Of a stretch of 64,000 nucleotides of DNA, positions 1-11,417 are shown piece after piece. Under the pieces are notes generated by a model. The model was given only the letters and a program-made list of their open reading frames with translations. It was not told where the DNA came from and made no database searches. The position numbers were made by a program, and so were the translations under genes. Positions within the stretch are counted from its first letter, which is position 1. Every line of letters starts with the position of its first letter. The stretch lies in NCBI RefSeq assembly GCF_963974575.1, contig NZ_CAXBBQ010000002.1, positions 434,001 to 498,000 on the forward strand, given 5' to 3'. This DNA is from Sphingosinicella sp963974575. GTDB taxonomy: Bacteria; Pseudomonadota; Alphaproteobacteria; Sphingomonadales; Sphingomonadaceae.

Positions 1-1071
1 CGCGACATGGCGGAGCATGGTGGTCGCGCCGCCGTTGCCGAAGGTTTCGTACATGCGCAGCATACCGTTGTGGTTCGACGACATGAAGGCGAGGTAGCCC
101 GGCGTCCACGCATCGACAAAACCGTGCGTCCACACGCCCGGCATCCCGTATTTGGTGAGCTGCGCCATCTCGTAGTTCGCGAACCACGGCAGCTCGCCAA
201 ACAGGATCGGATCGAGATCGGGGTTCTGCGGCGCCTGACCGCTGTAGGTGTAGAGAAACGGCACCGATTCATGCAGCTCGTGCATCACCGGCGGATGCCA
301 TTCCATGTAGTATTTCATCAGGTGACGCGCGCTGACATCCGAGAAGTTAATGTCGCGGTTGTTGTCGTGATAAATATACTTGCCCCAGTAAGGCGGGCCA
401 CCGGGCTTGTTGCGGTCGTCGGTCTCGTCGATGAGGTTGCGGTAATACCAGTCGACATAGCGGTCGCGGCCATCGGCCTCCAGAACGGGGCTGAGCGCAA
501 CCACGAGGTTGTCGCGAATACCGCGGATCATCTCGCCTTCGTCGGTGAGCAGGCGATAAGTGAGCTCCATCAGCATCTCGGGCGGCCCAGTTTCGGCGCT
601 GTGAAGCCCCGCCGACAGGTGATAGATCGGCTTCGTTCCCGCGATCACGGCAGGCGCGTCTGCGGCCGGCAGCTTGCGCGGATCGGCGAGCAGCGCGAGA
701 TTGGCCTTATAGGTGTCGAGCTTCGCCAGGTTTTCTTCCGACGAGATCATCACCACGATATTCTCGCGGCCTTCCTCGGTCTTGCCGATCTCGATGATCT
801 TTATGCGCGGCGATTTTTCAGCCAGCGCCCGGTAATACCCAACGATCTGATCGTAATAGTGCAGCACCTTCGGCGCGCCGATATGGTTACCGAGATTCTG
901 TTTCGGAGACGGAACAGAATCCGACACCGGCAGATGATCGACGAGTGGGCTGCTGAACTCCGGCTTCGTCGTCCACGCCTTCACGGATTTCGCGAAATCC
1001 GGGTCCATCGGCTGCGCCATCACCGTCGTTCCGAGCAGTGCCGCAATCGCAACGCTGACCGCCATTTTCAT
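1..1071 (-). CDS. M14-family zinc carboxypeptidase, exported, C-terminus outside the window
   Basis: Secreted metallocarboxypeptidase-like protein that would trim residues from peptides in the periplasm or outside the cell. The visible 357 codons start with a Sec signal (MKMAVSVAIAALLGTTVMAQ). The M14 zinc motif is H157-S-A-E160, followed by the substrate-binding NNRD at 237-240 and a histidine-rich stretch at 259-267 (HPPVMHELH) that may hold the third ligand. The ATG at 1071 is preceded by a GGAAGGGG ribosome site. The gene runs off the left edge, so total length and the C-terminal catalytic glutamate cannot be judged. It diverges from TonB receptor 1 across a 364-bp gap, suggesting extracellular peptide hydrolysis coupled to uptake. 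Family call is firm; substrate is unknown. Confidence 0.85.
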   Translation of the reverse strand, partial: MKMAVSVAIAALLGTTVMAQPMDPDFAKSVKAWTTKPEFSSPLVDHLPVSDSVPSPKQNLGNHIGAPKVLHYYDQIVGYYRALAEKSPRIKIIEIGKTEEGRENIVVMISSEENLAKLDTYKANLALLADPRKLPAADAPAVIAGTKPIYHLSAGLHSAETGPPEMLMELTYRLLTDEGEMIRGIRDNLVVALSPVLEADGRDRYVDWYYRNLIDETDDRNKPGGPPYWGKYIYHDNNRDINFSDVSARHLMKYYMEWHPPVMHELHESVPFLYTYSGQAPQNPDLDPILFGELPWFANYEMAQLTKYGMPGVWTHGFVDAWTPGYLAFMSSNHNGMLRMYETFGNGGATTMLRHVA

Positions 1072-1435
1072 ACTGTTTGCCCCTTCCACGCTACTGACAA
1101 CACGCCATCGTTCGCCTCCCGCGGCAACCGCCGAAGCCGTTTGGCATCCCCTTGCGGAGACCTGATGCTTGATAGCATCAGGATTTCATCATTTTATCGG
1201 GATACGCAACAATCATCTTGCCAAGCACGTGACCTCGACTCAGAACGGCGCGCGGAGAGCGGGCCCTGTTCAGGCGCCCTCTCAAAATATACTGGCCCGT
1301 GTCTTCTCCGACAGGGCCGAACAAGGGGGTTCGTAAGGCAAAAGTTTCTTCAAGGGCCGTTCGAGTGGCCCTTTCGTTTGCATAATCGATGTCCGGCAGA
1401 TCGTTAAGCCCGGCACGCGTAAAAGGAGATTTAGA
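1072..1435. promoter_or_regulatory. 364-bp divergent regulatory region with two hairpins
   Basis: No gene is visible between the M14 peptidase and TonB receptor 1. It holds a perfect 8-bp inverted repeat (CCTGATGC at 1161-1168 and GCATCAGG at 1175-1182, 6-nt loop), a plausible operator. Nearer the receptor is a 7-bp stem (AAGGGCC 1352-1358, GGCCCTT 1367-1373) followed by a T-rich tail, which could act as a leader hairpin or weak attenuator. Promoter boxes are not clear. Confidence 0.45.
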
Positions 1436-3700
<2,265 letters not shown>

Positions 3701-3713
3701 GCGGAACGCACGC

Positions 3714-3756
3714 AAAAAATATGGGCGGCAACCACATGGTTGCCGCCCTTTTTTTT
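3714..3756. terminator. Bidirectional intrinsic terminator
   Basis: Perfect 11-bp stem (GGGCGGCAACC 3723-3733, GGTTGCCGCCC 3738-3748) with a 4-nt loop, eight T at 3749-3756 on the plus side and six A at 3714-3719, which give a U-run on the minus side. It separates convergent TonB receptor 1 and the DUF917 gene. Confidence 0.95.
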
Positions 3757-3775
3757 GTTCGCCTGACCGGAACGT

Positions 3776-4879
3776 TCAGGCCGCGCTGATCAAGCTTTCG
3801 ATCGGCTGGAATTCCTCGTCGATCCCGAACATGCGGGGGCCCAGGACTTCGAGGCTTTCCGGGCGGCGTAGCATCGGATCGGCGCTGTAGCCGAGCACCT
3901 TCACGCGCTGGCCGTAGGTGAGCATTTCGCCCGTCAGCGGCTCGCCGGATTCGCGGTCGAGGATGCTGATGAGATCGGGGACGATCGTGATCGTCTTGCC
4001 GTTGAGACGGCAGACCAGGAATTCGTTCTGGATCTCGACGACGCACTCGTCCTTCGAATCCTGAAGGCCGGTCATCGTCGCGCGACCGAAGTGCCAGCCG
4101 TCGCGCGTGTCGTGCGTCACGTCGGTGATCTTGCCGTCGAAGAGGATGCGCGCGGTGCGGCCGTCCCAGCTGTTCAGATAATCGATCAGGCTTTCGAAGA
4201 TGTCGCGCGAGTCCTCGCGCGCCGTGCGGATGGCGCGGCCAATTTCTAGCGTCTGCGTGATAGTGCGCTGCACGGCGAACGATTTCGCCTGCTTGCCCGT
4301 CATCGGATAAAGCGCGCCGAACGCCATGGCGCCCATCGCGCCGGTGACGACGCGGCAGAGGTCTTCGGCCATGCGGTCGTCGGTCGCTTCGATCGTGACG
4401 ACGTTGCCGGAATCATCCATCACGATGCCCGGTGTCGCCTTGCAGCCATAGATGCTGAACGTCGTCATCTCGATGTGCGGCACGGCGCGGCCGATGCCGT
4501 CCGCATCGAGCACCGGGATGCCGCTGATCGCGCCGAGCGCGAGCGGGAACATCGAATTCGCACCGCCGATCTCGGCGCTGATAAGCGCATCGACGCGGCG
4601 GCCGTAAAACGCCTCCGCGCGGGCGAGGATGCGGTGCAGCGTCTTTTCGCTGACGAGGTGCTCGACGATCACCGACGGTGCGCCGATGCCCGCGATGGAA
4701 AGCACGAAGGCGTCATCGGGAATCTCGTCACACGAGAGGATCTTCGGGTAGCGACCGTTCTTGATCTGGGCGCGGACGAAGAGTTCGCCCACGTAAGGAT
4801 CGCCGCCGCCGCCGGTTCCGAGGAGCACGGCACCGCGCGCCATATCCTGAATGTCCTGAACGCTATCGACAATGAACAT
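3776..4879 (-). CDS. DUF917 / S-methyl-thiohydantoin desulfurase-like protein
   Basis: Cytoplasmic protein of 367 residues in the DUF917 family, one member of which is known as an S-methyl-thiohydantoin desulfurase. The N-terminus carries the family's glycine-rich loop GTGGGGDP at 21-28. Length is normal for the family. It is the last gene of a minus-strand run and follows the HyuA-type gene by 26 bp. DUF917 and hydantoinase/oxoprolinase genes are frequent neighbours in other genomes, which suggests a joint role on a five-membered cyclic amide. Desulfurase activity on this particular protein is not shown; a non-sulfur hydantoin is equally possible. Confidence 0.8.
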   Translation of the reverse strand: MFIVDSVQDIQDMARGAVLLGTGGGGDPYVGELFVRAQIKNGRYPKILSCDEIPDDAFVLSIAGIGAPSVIVEHLVSEKTLHRILARAEAFYGRRVDALISAEIGGANSMFPLALGAISGIPVLDADGIGRAVPHIEMTTFSIYGCKATPGIVMDDSGNVVTIEATDDRMAEDLCRVVTGAMGAMAFGALYPMTGKQAKSFAVQRTITQTLEIGRAIRTAREDSRDIFESLIDYLNSWDGRTARILFDGKITDVTHDTRDGWHFGRATMTGLQDSKDECVVEIQNEFLVCRLNGKTITIVPDLISILDRESGEPLTGEMLTYGQRVKVLGYSADPMLRRPESLEVLGPRMFGIDEEFQPIESLISAA

Positions 4880-4905
4880 GATATGCCTTTCGGAAAAGCG
4901 TGGGC

Positions 4906-6471
4906 TCAGGCGAGCGCCGCAAGCGGGCCGACGGCGCGGACCCTGATCTGGACGGAGCCGGATTTCATGTGCGTCATCGGGAGTTCGACGATCTCGACGA
5001 TCTCGACCTCACCTTCGCGCGCACCCGCCGCAACGGCGGCATCGGTTGCTTCCTTGCGCGCCTGTTCGAGCGCGGCCTCTCGGCCCATGGTGCCGACGTC
5101 GTAGAGCTTGTCGACGCGGCCGCTGACGAGCGCGATGGCGGCGCCGACCGCGTTCGCGACTTCGGCGTGAGCGGGCTTCAGCACCTCGGACGTGCCCTTC
5201 AGCGCACGCGAGATGAGGATACTGCCGCCGCCGACGAGAACGAGGGGGAGCGGATGGTTGCTCGTCTTGATCTGGTCGATGGCGTCTTCGATCTGCAGAT
5301 GCAGATTGTCGAGCGCGGCCTCAACGGTTTCATCGGGAAGATGCGCGACCTTCGCGGGGTCGCCGATTTGGGCCTGCCCGGCGCGGACGGCGATGTCGCT
5401 CGCGGTGAGCGTTTCGCCGCCGAAAATGAGGCCTTCCTCGGCGAGCCGGTAGCCGACGGACTCGGGGCCGACCGTCCAGCCGCCTTCGCCCTTGCGGACA
5501 AGACTGCCGCCGCCGATGCCGATCGAGAGCACGTCGGGCATACGGAAGTTGGTGCGGACGCCGCCGATGTAGTTCGCTGCGGTCGTCTCGCGCGGGAAAC
5601 CGCGCAGGAGGAAGCCGATGTCGGTGGTGGTGCCGCCGATATCAGCGACCACCGCCTCGTCGAGCCCGGTGAGGAATGCCGCGCCGCGAATACTGTTCGT
5701 GGGGCCGGCCGAGCAGGTGAGGATCGGGAATGCCGATGCGGTTTCGGTGGTGATCAGCGTGCCGTCGTTCTGGCTGATGTAGATGGGCGCGTTGATTTCA
5801 AGGTCAGCGATGGCGGTTTGCAGCGAGCCGATCACGCGTTCGGAAAGCTCGGCGAGCGTCGCGTTGATAACCGCCGCGTTTTCGCGATCGATGAGGCCGA
5901 GGCCGCCGACCTTCGAGGAGATCGTGATGCGCGCGTCGGGCATCACCGCCTGCACGACGGCGGCGGCCTTTTCCTCGATATCCGAGCGGATCGGCGCGAA
6001 GTTCGCGGAGATGGCGACGGCCTTCAGCCCCTTGGCGCGAGCATCCTCCGCAGCGGCGCGGAGCGCGTCTTCGTCGAGCGGGGCGTAGTCCTTGCCCGTG
6101 TAGAGCGCGCCGCCGCCGACCATGTAGATGTGCGAGCCGGCGACCTCGACGAGATCGTCCGGCCAACCTGCGAGCGGCGGCACGCCGTCCGCTTTGGGCA
6201 GCGAAACGCGGAAGATGGCGACCGGCGCCAGCCCCTTGCGCTGCACGAAGGCGTTCACAAACTGCGTCGTGCCGATCATCACCGCTTCGATCGAAGCGCG
6301 ATGCTCGGGCGCCTTGTCGAGGATCATGCGCACGGCATTGACGACACCGCTGCGCACGTCTGCGGTCGTGAAGCTCTTCGCCGTCGCCAGCACCTCTCGC
6401 CCGCGCATCAGCACCGCATCGGTGTTGGTGCCGCCGACGTCGATGCCCAGCCTGTATCCGCTGCCGCTCAT
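4906..6471 (-). CDS. Hydantoinase/oxoprolinase (HyuA-type) family protein
   Basis: Predicted ATP-dependent cyclic amidase of 521 residues, cytoplasmic. The N-terminal actin-like fold shows DVGGTNTD at 11-18 and the second phosphate motif DIGGTTTD at 277-284, the hallmarks of the HyuA/5-oxoprolinase/acetone carboxylase group. Start is placed at the ATG giving MSGSGYRLGID; an upstream in-frame start would add 18 residues with no homology and run into a hairpin. It is shorter than classical HyuA (about 700 residues), and no HyuB partner is present. The partner here is DUF917, an arrangement seen in other proteobacteria. Ring opening of a hydantoin-like compound is inferred from family and context. 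Confidence 0.85.
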   Translation of the reverse strand: MSGSGYRLGIDVGGTNTDAVLMRGREVLATAKSFTTADVRSGVVNAVRMILDKAPEHRASIEAVMIGTTQFVNAFVQRKGLAPVAIFRVSLPKADGVPPLAGWPDDLVEVAGSHIYMVGGGALYTGKDYAPLDEDALRAAAEDARAKGLKAVAISANFAPIRSDIEEKAAAVVQAVMPDARITISSKVGGLGLIDRENAAVINATLAELSERVIGSLQTAIADLEINAPIYISQNDGTLITTETASAFPILTCSAGPTNSIRGAAFLTGLDEAVVADIGGTTTDIGFLLRGFPRETTAANYIGGVRTNFRMPDVLSIGIGGGSLVRKGEGGWTVGPESVGYRLAEEGLIFGGETLTASDIAVRAGQAQIGDPAKVAHLPDETVEAALDNLHLQIEDAIDQIKTSNHPLPLVLVGGGSILISRALKGTSEVLKPAHAEVANAVGAAIALVSGRVDKLYDVGTMGREAALEQARKEATDAAVAAGAREGEVEIVEIVELPMTHMKSGSVQIRVRAVGPLAALA

Positions 6472-6499
6472 GTCAACCTTTCGAAATAGAATGCGTGAC

Positions 6500-6523
6500 G
6501 GCGGGCGCCCGGGAGCGCCCGCC
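6500..6523. repeat. Strong GC hairpin between TonB receptor 2 and the HyuA-type gene
   Basis: Perfect 9-bp stem (GGCGGGCGC 6500-6508, GCGCCCGCC 6515-6523) with a 6-nt loop, just after the receptor stop on the minus strand. There is no U-run, so it is more likely a 3'-end stabiliser or processing hairpin within an operon than a full terminator. Confidence 0.6.
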
Positions 6524-6530
6524 AAGACTG

Positions 6531-8621
6531 TCAGAACTTCACCTTGGCTTCCACGCCATAGGTGCGCGGCGTGCCGCGATAGCCGATCGCGACATCGAGA
6601 CCGGAATATTTCGGCTGGAAGAATTCGGAATAATACTTCTCGTTGAAGATATTCCGCGCGAAGGCATAGAGGCCGTAGTTTCCGAACTCGACGCCCATGC
6701 GCGCGTTGAGAAGGTCATACGGATTCTGCACCGAAGCGTTGTCCGCGTCCCAATACTTCTTGCCGATGTGCTGATGCTCGATCCGCACGAACCCCGCCAC
6801 GGTCTCGCTGAGATCGCCGCGATACTGGATCGAACTGTTGATCGACAGCGGCACCGTGCGCGGCGAATGATTGCCGACGTCGGACGGGAACAGGCTGCGC
6901 TTGATCTCGCTGTCGGTGGTGCCAACACCAAAGCTCGCATCAAGCCCCGGCGCGAGTTTTGCCATTGCCTCGATCTCGAAACCCTTGATCTGCACCTTGT
7001 CGATCGTGTCGATGATCTGCGATGCGGTCGCGGCTTCAACGTAGAAATACTGGTAGTTCTTCACGTTGGTGAGATAGGCGGCGCCGTTCAGCGTCAGCTT
7101 GCGATCGAACCACTGCGTCTTGAAACCGACCTCGAAGTTGTCGAGCGTTTCGGCGTCGAACACGGGCACGGCGACATTCGGCGCGTTGAAGCCGCCCGAA
7201 CGGAAACCGGTGCTGTAGGTGGCGTAAACGAGACGCCCATCTTCCGGTTTCCACGTCAGTGTCACCTTGGGCTGGACGCGGTCGAACGAAGTCTTGCGGA
7301 CGGCGCCGGTCACGACGTTCGTCTGCTCGCGCTTGTCCTCGTCGTAGCGGATGCCGCCCGTCAGCGTCAGCGTCGGGGTAAGGTCGTAATCGACCTGCGC
7401 GAACGCCGCATAGGCGTTGTTGTCGTTCGTTTCATTGTTGTTGGCGATGAGCAGCGCGGTGTTATCAAACTGATCGCTGCCGTCGATATCGATAAAACCG
7501 CGCGTGACGAGCGCACGATCGGTGTTCAGATAATACAAGCCAACGAGCCAGCGGAAATCCTGATCGCTCGCGGAAACGAGGCGCAGTTCCTGACTGAAGG
7601 TTTCGAGCTTGGCGTTCTGCCCCTGCCCCGCCTGGAAGCCGAGACCGAAGATACCGCCCGGAGAATCCACGGGATTGCGGAAATCGAGATCGGCCCGGTT
7701 GTTCTGCTGGAACTTCGACCAGGCACTGATGCCTGTGAGGGTCGCGAACCCGAAATCGTAATCGAACTTGCCGGTCAGATCGACGCTGTCGCCTTCCGCA
7801 TAGGCCGGGAAATTGAACTGCGGGTTCACGAAGTCGCGCGGAATGCCGGAGAACACGGCCGCGTAGCTGTTCGAACCGCCCCGGAAATCGCTGTATTCGG
7901 CACGAAGGTCGAAGGTCAGCAGATCGGTCGGCTTCAAAATCATGCGGCCGCGCAGCGAATAATCATGATCGATGTAATCGACGTGATCGCCGCGGAAATC
8001 GTTCTTCACGAGGCCGTCGGACGACGTGTAGCTGCCCGAAACGCGGACCAGAACCTTGTCTTCGACCAGCGCGCCCGAAACGCCTGCAGAAACGTCGATC
8101 GTGTCGCCGTTCGCATAGCCGAGATTGACGAAACCTTCGAGTTCGTTGCCCGGCGCTTTCGTCACCACGTTGATCGCGCCGCCCACGGCGTTACGGCCGT
8201 AAAGCGCACCCTGCGGGCCTTTCAGAACCTCGATGCGTTCAATGTCGAACAGCGTGACGCCGAGCTGCTTCTGGTTGGTCTGCGGCACGCCGTCGAGTAC
8301 GAAGGCGATGGGCGGATCGGCGTTGTTGATCTGGGTGAGACCGCGCATCGTGATGAAGTTGCTGCGGTACGTGTCGCCGCGATCGTAGGTGATGTTCGGC
8401 ACCTGCGCGATGATATCGGACGTCGACTTGATGCCCGCGTCCTCGACCGCCTGCGCGGTGAACGCTGTCACCTGAATGGGAACGTTACGGAGCGGCTCGG
8501 CGCGCTGCTGTGCGGTGATGATGATCTCGTCGGTTTCGGCGTCCTGCGCCAGCGCCGCGCCAGGCAATATCGCCAGTGCCGCCGACGCCAGAAAAGCCGT
8601 TCTCAGGTTACGACCCGTCAT
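6531..8621 (-). CDS. TonB-dependent receptor 2
   Basis: Outer-membrane receptor of 696 residues. Sec signal (MTGRNLRTAFLASAALAILP...ALAQ), then DEIIITAQQR near residue 30, plug motif RIEVLKGPQGALYGRNAVGG near 125-145, and a barrel ending in KVKF. The ATG at 8621 is preferred because AGGGG lies 8 nt upstream; the ATG at 8627 is too close to that site. It lies between a MalT-like regulator and the HyuA/DUF917 pair on the same strand, so it probably imports the compound that pair degrades. The 110-bp gap upstream leaves room for its own promoter, but no clear boxes are visible. Confidence 0.92.
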   Translation of the reverse strand: MTGRNLRTAFLASAALAILPGAALAQDAETDEIIITAQQRAEPLRNVPIQVTAFTAQAVEDAGIKSTSDIIAQVPNITYDRGDTYRSNFITMRGLTQINNADPPIAFVLDGVPQTNQKQLGVTLFDIERIEVLKGPQGALYGRNAVGGAINVVTKAPGNELEGFVNLGYANGDTIDVSAGVSGALVEDKVLVRVSGSYTSSDGLVKNDFRGDHVDYIDHDYSLRGRMILKPTDLLTFDLRAEYSDFRGGSNSYAAVFSGIPRDFVNPQFNFPAYAEGDSVDLTGKFDYDFGFATLTGISAWSKFQQNNRADLDFRNPVDSPGGIFGLGFQAGQGQNAKLETFSQELRLVSASDQDFRWLVGLYYLNTDRALVTRGFIDIDGSDQFDNTALLIANNNETNDNNAYAAFAQVDYDLTPTLTLTGGIRYDEDKREQTNVVTGAVRKTSFDRVQPKVTLTWKPEDGRLVYATYSTGFRSGGFNAPNVAVPVFDAETLDNFEVGFKTQWFDRKLTLNGAAYLTNVKNYQYFYVEAATASQIIDTIDKVQIKGFEIEAMAKLAPGLDASFGVGTTDSEIKRSLFPSDVGNHSPRTVPLSINSSIQYRGDLSETVAGFVRIEHQHIGKKYWDADNASVQNPYDLLNARMGVEFGNYGLYAFARNIFNEKYYSEFFQPKYSGLDVAIGYRGTPRTYGVEAKVKF

Positions 8622-8731
8622 TTCCATTACCCCTTTTTGCTGTTTTCCCTGCACACCATATTCGCGCACAGAGAAAAGCCGCGCGACGCCGGAGTCGGGT
8701 AGTCAGAGGCGCTGTCGGGTGGCGGGGCCGC

Positions 8732-11407
8732 CTATTTTTCCTGCGCACGCGCAACGGCGGCCTTGCGGCTCGATACGCCGAGCTTGGCGTAGATCTTCTT
8801 GAGATGGAATTTGATGGTGTTCTCGGTAAGCCCGAGACGGCGCGCGATCAGCTTGTTCGACGCGCCCTCGGCGAGATGCGCGACAATCTCCGACTCGCGG
8901 TCGTTGAGGGCATCGGGCGAGAGATACTGGGGCTTGGCTTTCAAAGCCCTGAGAACGGTCTCCGCATGTTGCTGTTCGAGCGGCGATACCGCGCGTTTCG
9001 CTGTTCGCTCCATGATCGCGCGGACAGCACTGCCCTCTTCAACGAACGGAGACAGAATCTCTTCGGCGAAGGCATGATGCACGGCCGCAACCATCGCTTC
9101 ATCGGCACCGGCTTCGTCCCCCAGCCGATCGCGCACGAGCGACAGCAGAACGTAGCCCTTCACCATCGTGACGAGGCGCTCGCCCGTGCGTCCCTCCTCG
9201 ATCATCGTGCGGGCCCCTTCCCCCGCCGCAGCAACGCGTCCGCGCGCGAGATCGATGAGGATTCGGGCCTGCATCGCGAGGTCTCGTGTCCGCCACGGGA
9301 CATGATCCGCATCGACGCCAAGCGTCCGCGCGATCGCCTCGGCACTGTCGATACCGCCGCTGCGAAAGCGGTAGATCGCCTCCAGCGCCTTGAGCAAGTC
9401 CGTGACACAAAGAAGCCCCTGATTTCCGAGCCGCGTCCGCAGCTCCGCAATGACGCGAAGCGCAGCCGGGAGTCCGCTGCGACGCCACGCGACATCGACG
9501 ATGATCGGCCAGGTAACGGCATATTGATCGTACCACGCCTCCCCGGCGCCGAACTGATCGAAGGCGACACGCACGAGATCCGCCGCGCTTTCGCGGTAGT
9601 GCCGCAGATAATCCACCGCCGCGAGCGCCATGCGCGCAGTTGCCGTGACGGTTACCTCGACGCCGCCTGCGCCGCGGCGCCGAAGCGTGGCGGCACCCAG
9701 TTCCGAGGCGGTCTTCAGCGAACCATGCGCGAGCGCGACGAGCACGTCGTGCGTCATCAGATGCTGTTCGGCGAAGGGGAGCATCCCGATCGCCTGATAC
9801 GTCTCTCGCGTTCGGATCACGGACTGGTGCGCCGCATGGAGATCGCCACGCATCTGGTACATCACGACCATCGTGTTTCGGCACCATGCCCAGAACAGCG
9901 GCATATCGGGCGCCAGCGCGCGCACCCTCTCCACCTCCGCCTCGCGCGTCGGCGCGATCCCGTTGATGTAGCATTCGAAAAGCAGGTCGAGGGCGTGGCC
10001 TTCAAGCTCGAGCTGCTCGCCGTGCCCGGTGGGATCGTCGAGGAAGCCGCCGGTGCTCTCGCGGATACGGCGCAGCCAGTTGCTTGCCTCGCCGAAATAT
10101 CCGGCCTTGAAGTGCGCCAGCGCCGCCATCAGCTGCAGGCGCGGCTGGGCTTCCAGAACCTCCTGCGGCGTTTCGCGCAGGATCGCGCGAAGTTCGCCCG
10201 CGCCGTAGGTGAGGAAGATGAGGATGAACGGAATCCCGCCGAGCGTCTCCATCATCGTGGCGCGGTCGCCTGCAAGATCGTAGTGGCGAACCGAAGCGGC
10301 ATAGCGCTGCTGCTGCCAGAGCCAGTCCGCCGCGCGCCTGTGCAGCCGCGCAGCGTGATCGGGGCTGCGACTGAGGCGGGCCTGCGCATAATCCGACAGC
10401 AGCGGATGCAGCCGCCACGCCGGTTCGCCCTCCGATTCCGTGCGCTGGACGAGCGTTGGCAGCTCCGCCTCCACCTCTTCGAGCAGCGCCGCGCTATCGC
10501 GCCGGTCGCGCACGTAATCGGCGAGGCTCGCTTCGACATAGTCGAACGGCGACAGTTCGGTGAGCAGCGTCTGGCTGTGCTCGGCGAGCATCGCGAAGAC
10601 CTGCTCGGCAAGATAGTCGGCAACCTCGTCGACCTGCCCGCTGAAGCGCGGCATCCGCGCAGAGACACCCATCCGGTCGCGCCAGAGGCGGTAGAGCTGG
10701 ACGGCGACGGGCCAGCCTTCGGTCTGTTCGGCGATGGCCGCGAGTTCGGGCGCATCGGCCGGGAGGCCGAGTGCCGCGGCAAGCTCCGCGTCGCTGAGGC
10801 GAAGCTCGGCCGGATCGATGATGCGGACAATGCCCTGCGTGCGCAGCACCGAGACGGCGAGCGAAGGTTTGCGCCGCGTCGCCAGCACAAGATGCACCCA
10901 ATCGGGCAACGCATCCGTCATTTCCTCGACGAGGCGCGCGATCGCGGGGTGATCGACGCGGTCGAAATCGTCGATGATGAGCACGATCGGCCGCTCGTCG
11001 CGATCAAGCTGCAGCAGGATCGCATCGAGCATGGTCGCCGCGGGACTGTCTCCTGTCTTGGGCCGCATGGCATCGCCCATCTCGACCCCGGCGGCGGCGA
11101 GCGAACGGGCGATCATCTCCAGGAACACATCGGGCTCGCGATCAAGATCGGACGCGGTGTACCACGCCGCCGCGATGCCCTGCCCGGTAAGCCGGTGCCA
11201 CCACTGCCCGAGCGCCGTGCTCTTGCCGTAACCGCGCGGGCCGACGACGATCGTGAGCTTGCCGGCGCGGGCGACATCGAGCGAGCGCAGCACGAGTTCG
11301 CGCGTGGCGAGCGGCGCGCGCTGCACCGGCGGACGCAGACGGCGGCGGCTCGCCCTTTCGCGCGCGCCGGACCGTTCCGTTTCGCGAGGTTCGGCCGCTT
11401 CGTTCAA
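8732..11407 (-). CDS. MalT-like LuxR-family ATPase transcription regulator (LAL)
   Basis: Large signal-integrating activator of 891 residues. Domains: STAND-type ATPase with Walker A GPRGYGKST at 56-64 and Walker B IVLIIDDFD at 141-149, a long helical TPR-like middle, and a LuxR helix-turn-helix in the last 60 residues (LNDRESEIVAHLAEG...LGLTENTIKFHLKKIYAKLG). Family members bind ATP and a small inducer, then activate nearby catabolic genes. It sits inside the gene run that begins with the amidohydrolase and MFS carrier and continues into TonB receptor 2, so those are its likely targets. The inducer cannot be read from sequence. Confidence 0.9.
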   Translation of the reverse strand: MNEAAEPRETERSGARERASRRRLRPPVQRAPLATRELVLRSLDVARAGKLTIVVGPRGYGKSTALGQWWHRLTGQGIAAAWYTASDLDREPDVFLEMIARSLAAAGVEMGDAMRPKTGDSPAATMLDAILLQLDRDERPIVLIIDDFDRVDHPAIARLVEEMTDALPDWVHLVLATRRKPSLAVSVLRTQGIVRIIDPAELRLSDAELAAALGLPADAPELAAIAEQTEGWPVAVQLYRLWRDRMGVSARMPRFSGQVDEVADYLAEQVFAMLAEHSQTLLTELSPFDYVEASLADYVRDRRDSAALLEEVEAELPTLVQRTESEGEPAWRLHPLLSDYAQARLSRSPDHAARLHRRAADWLWQQQRYAASVRHYDLAGDRATMMETLGGIPFILIFLTYGAGELRAILRETPQEVLEAQPRLQLMAALAHFKAGYFGEASNWLRRIRESTGGFLDDPTGHGEQLELEGHALDLLFECYINGIAPTREAEVERVRALAPDMPLFWAWCRNTMVVMYQMRGDLHAAHQSVIRTRETYQAIGMLPFAEQHLMTHDVLVALAHGSLKTASELGAATLRRRGAGGVEVTVTATARMALAAVDYLRHYRESAADLVRVAFDQFGAGEAWYDQYAVTWPIIVDVAWRRSGLPAALRVIAELRTRLGNQGLLCVTDLLKALEAIYRFRSGGIDSAEAIARTLGVDADHVPWRTRDLAMQARILIDLARGRVAAAGEGARTMIEEGRTGERLVTMVKGYVLLSLVRDRLGDEAGADEAMVAAVHHAFAEEILSPFVEEGSAVRAIMERTAKRAVSPLEQQHAETVLRALKAKPQYLSPDALNDRESEIVAHLAEGASNKLIARRLGLTENTIKFHLKKIYAKLGVSSRKAAVARAQEK

Positions 11408-11417
11408 TCCCGGTCCT

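Noticed and set aside
6495..8702. 735-codon plus-strand frame opposite TonB receptor 2
   Set aside because: No domain or signal; the minus strand encodes a complete receptor.
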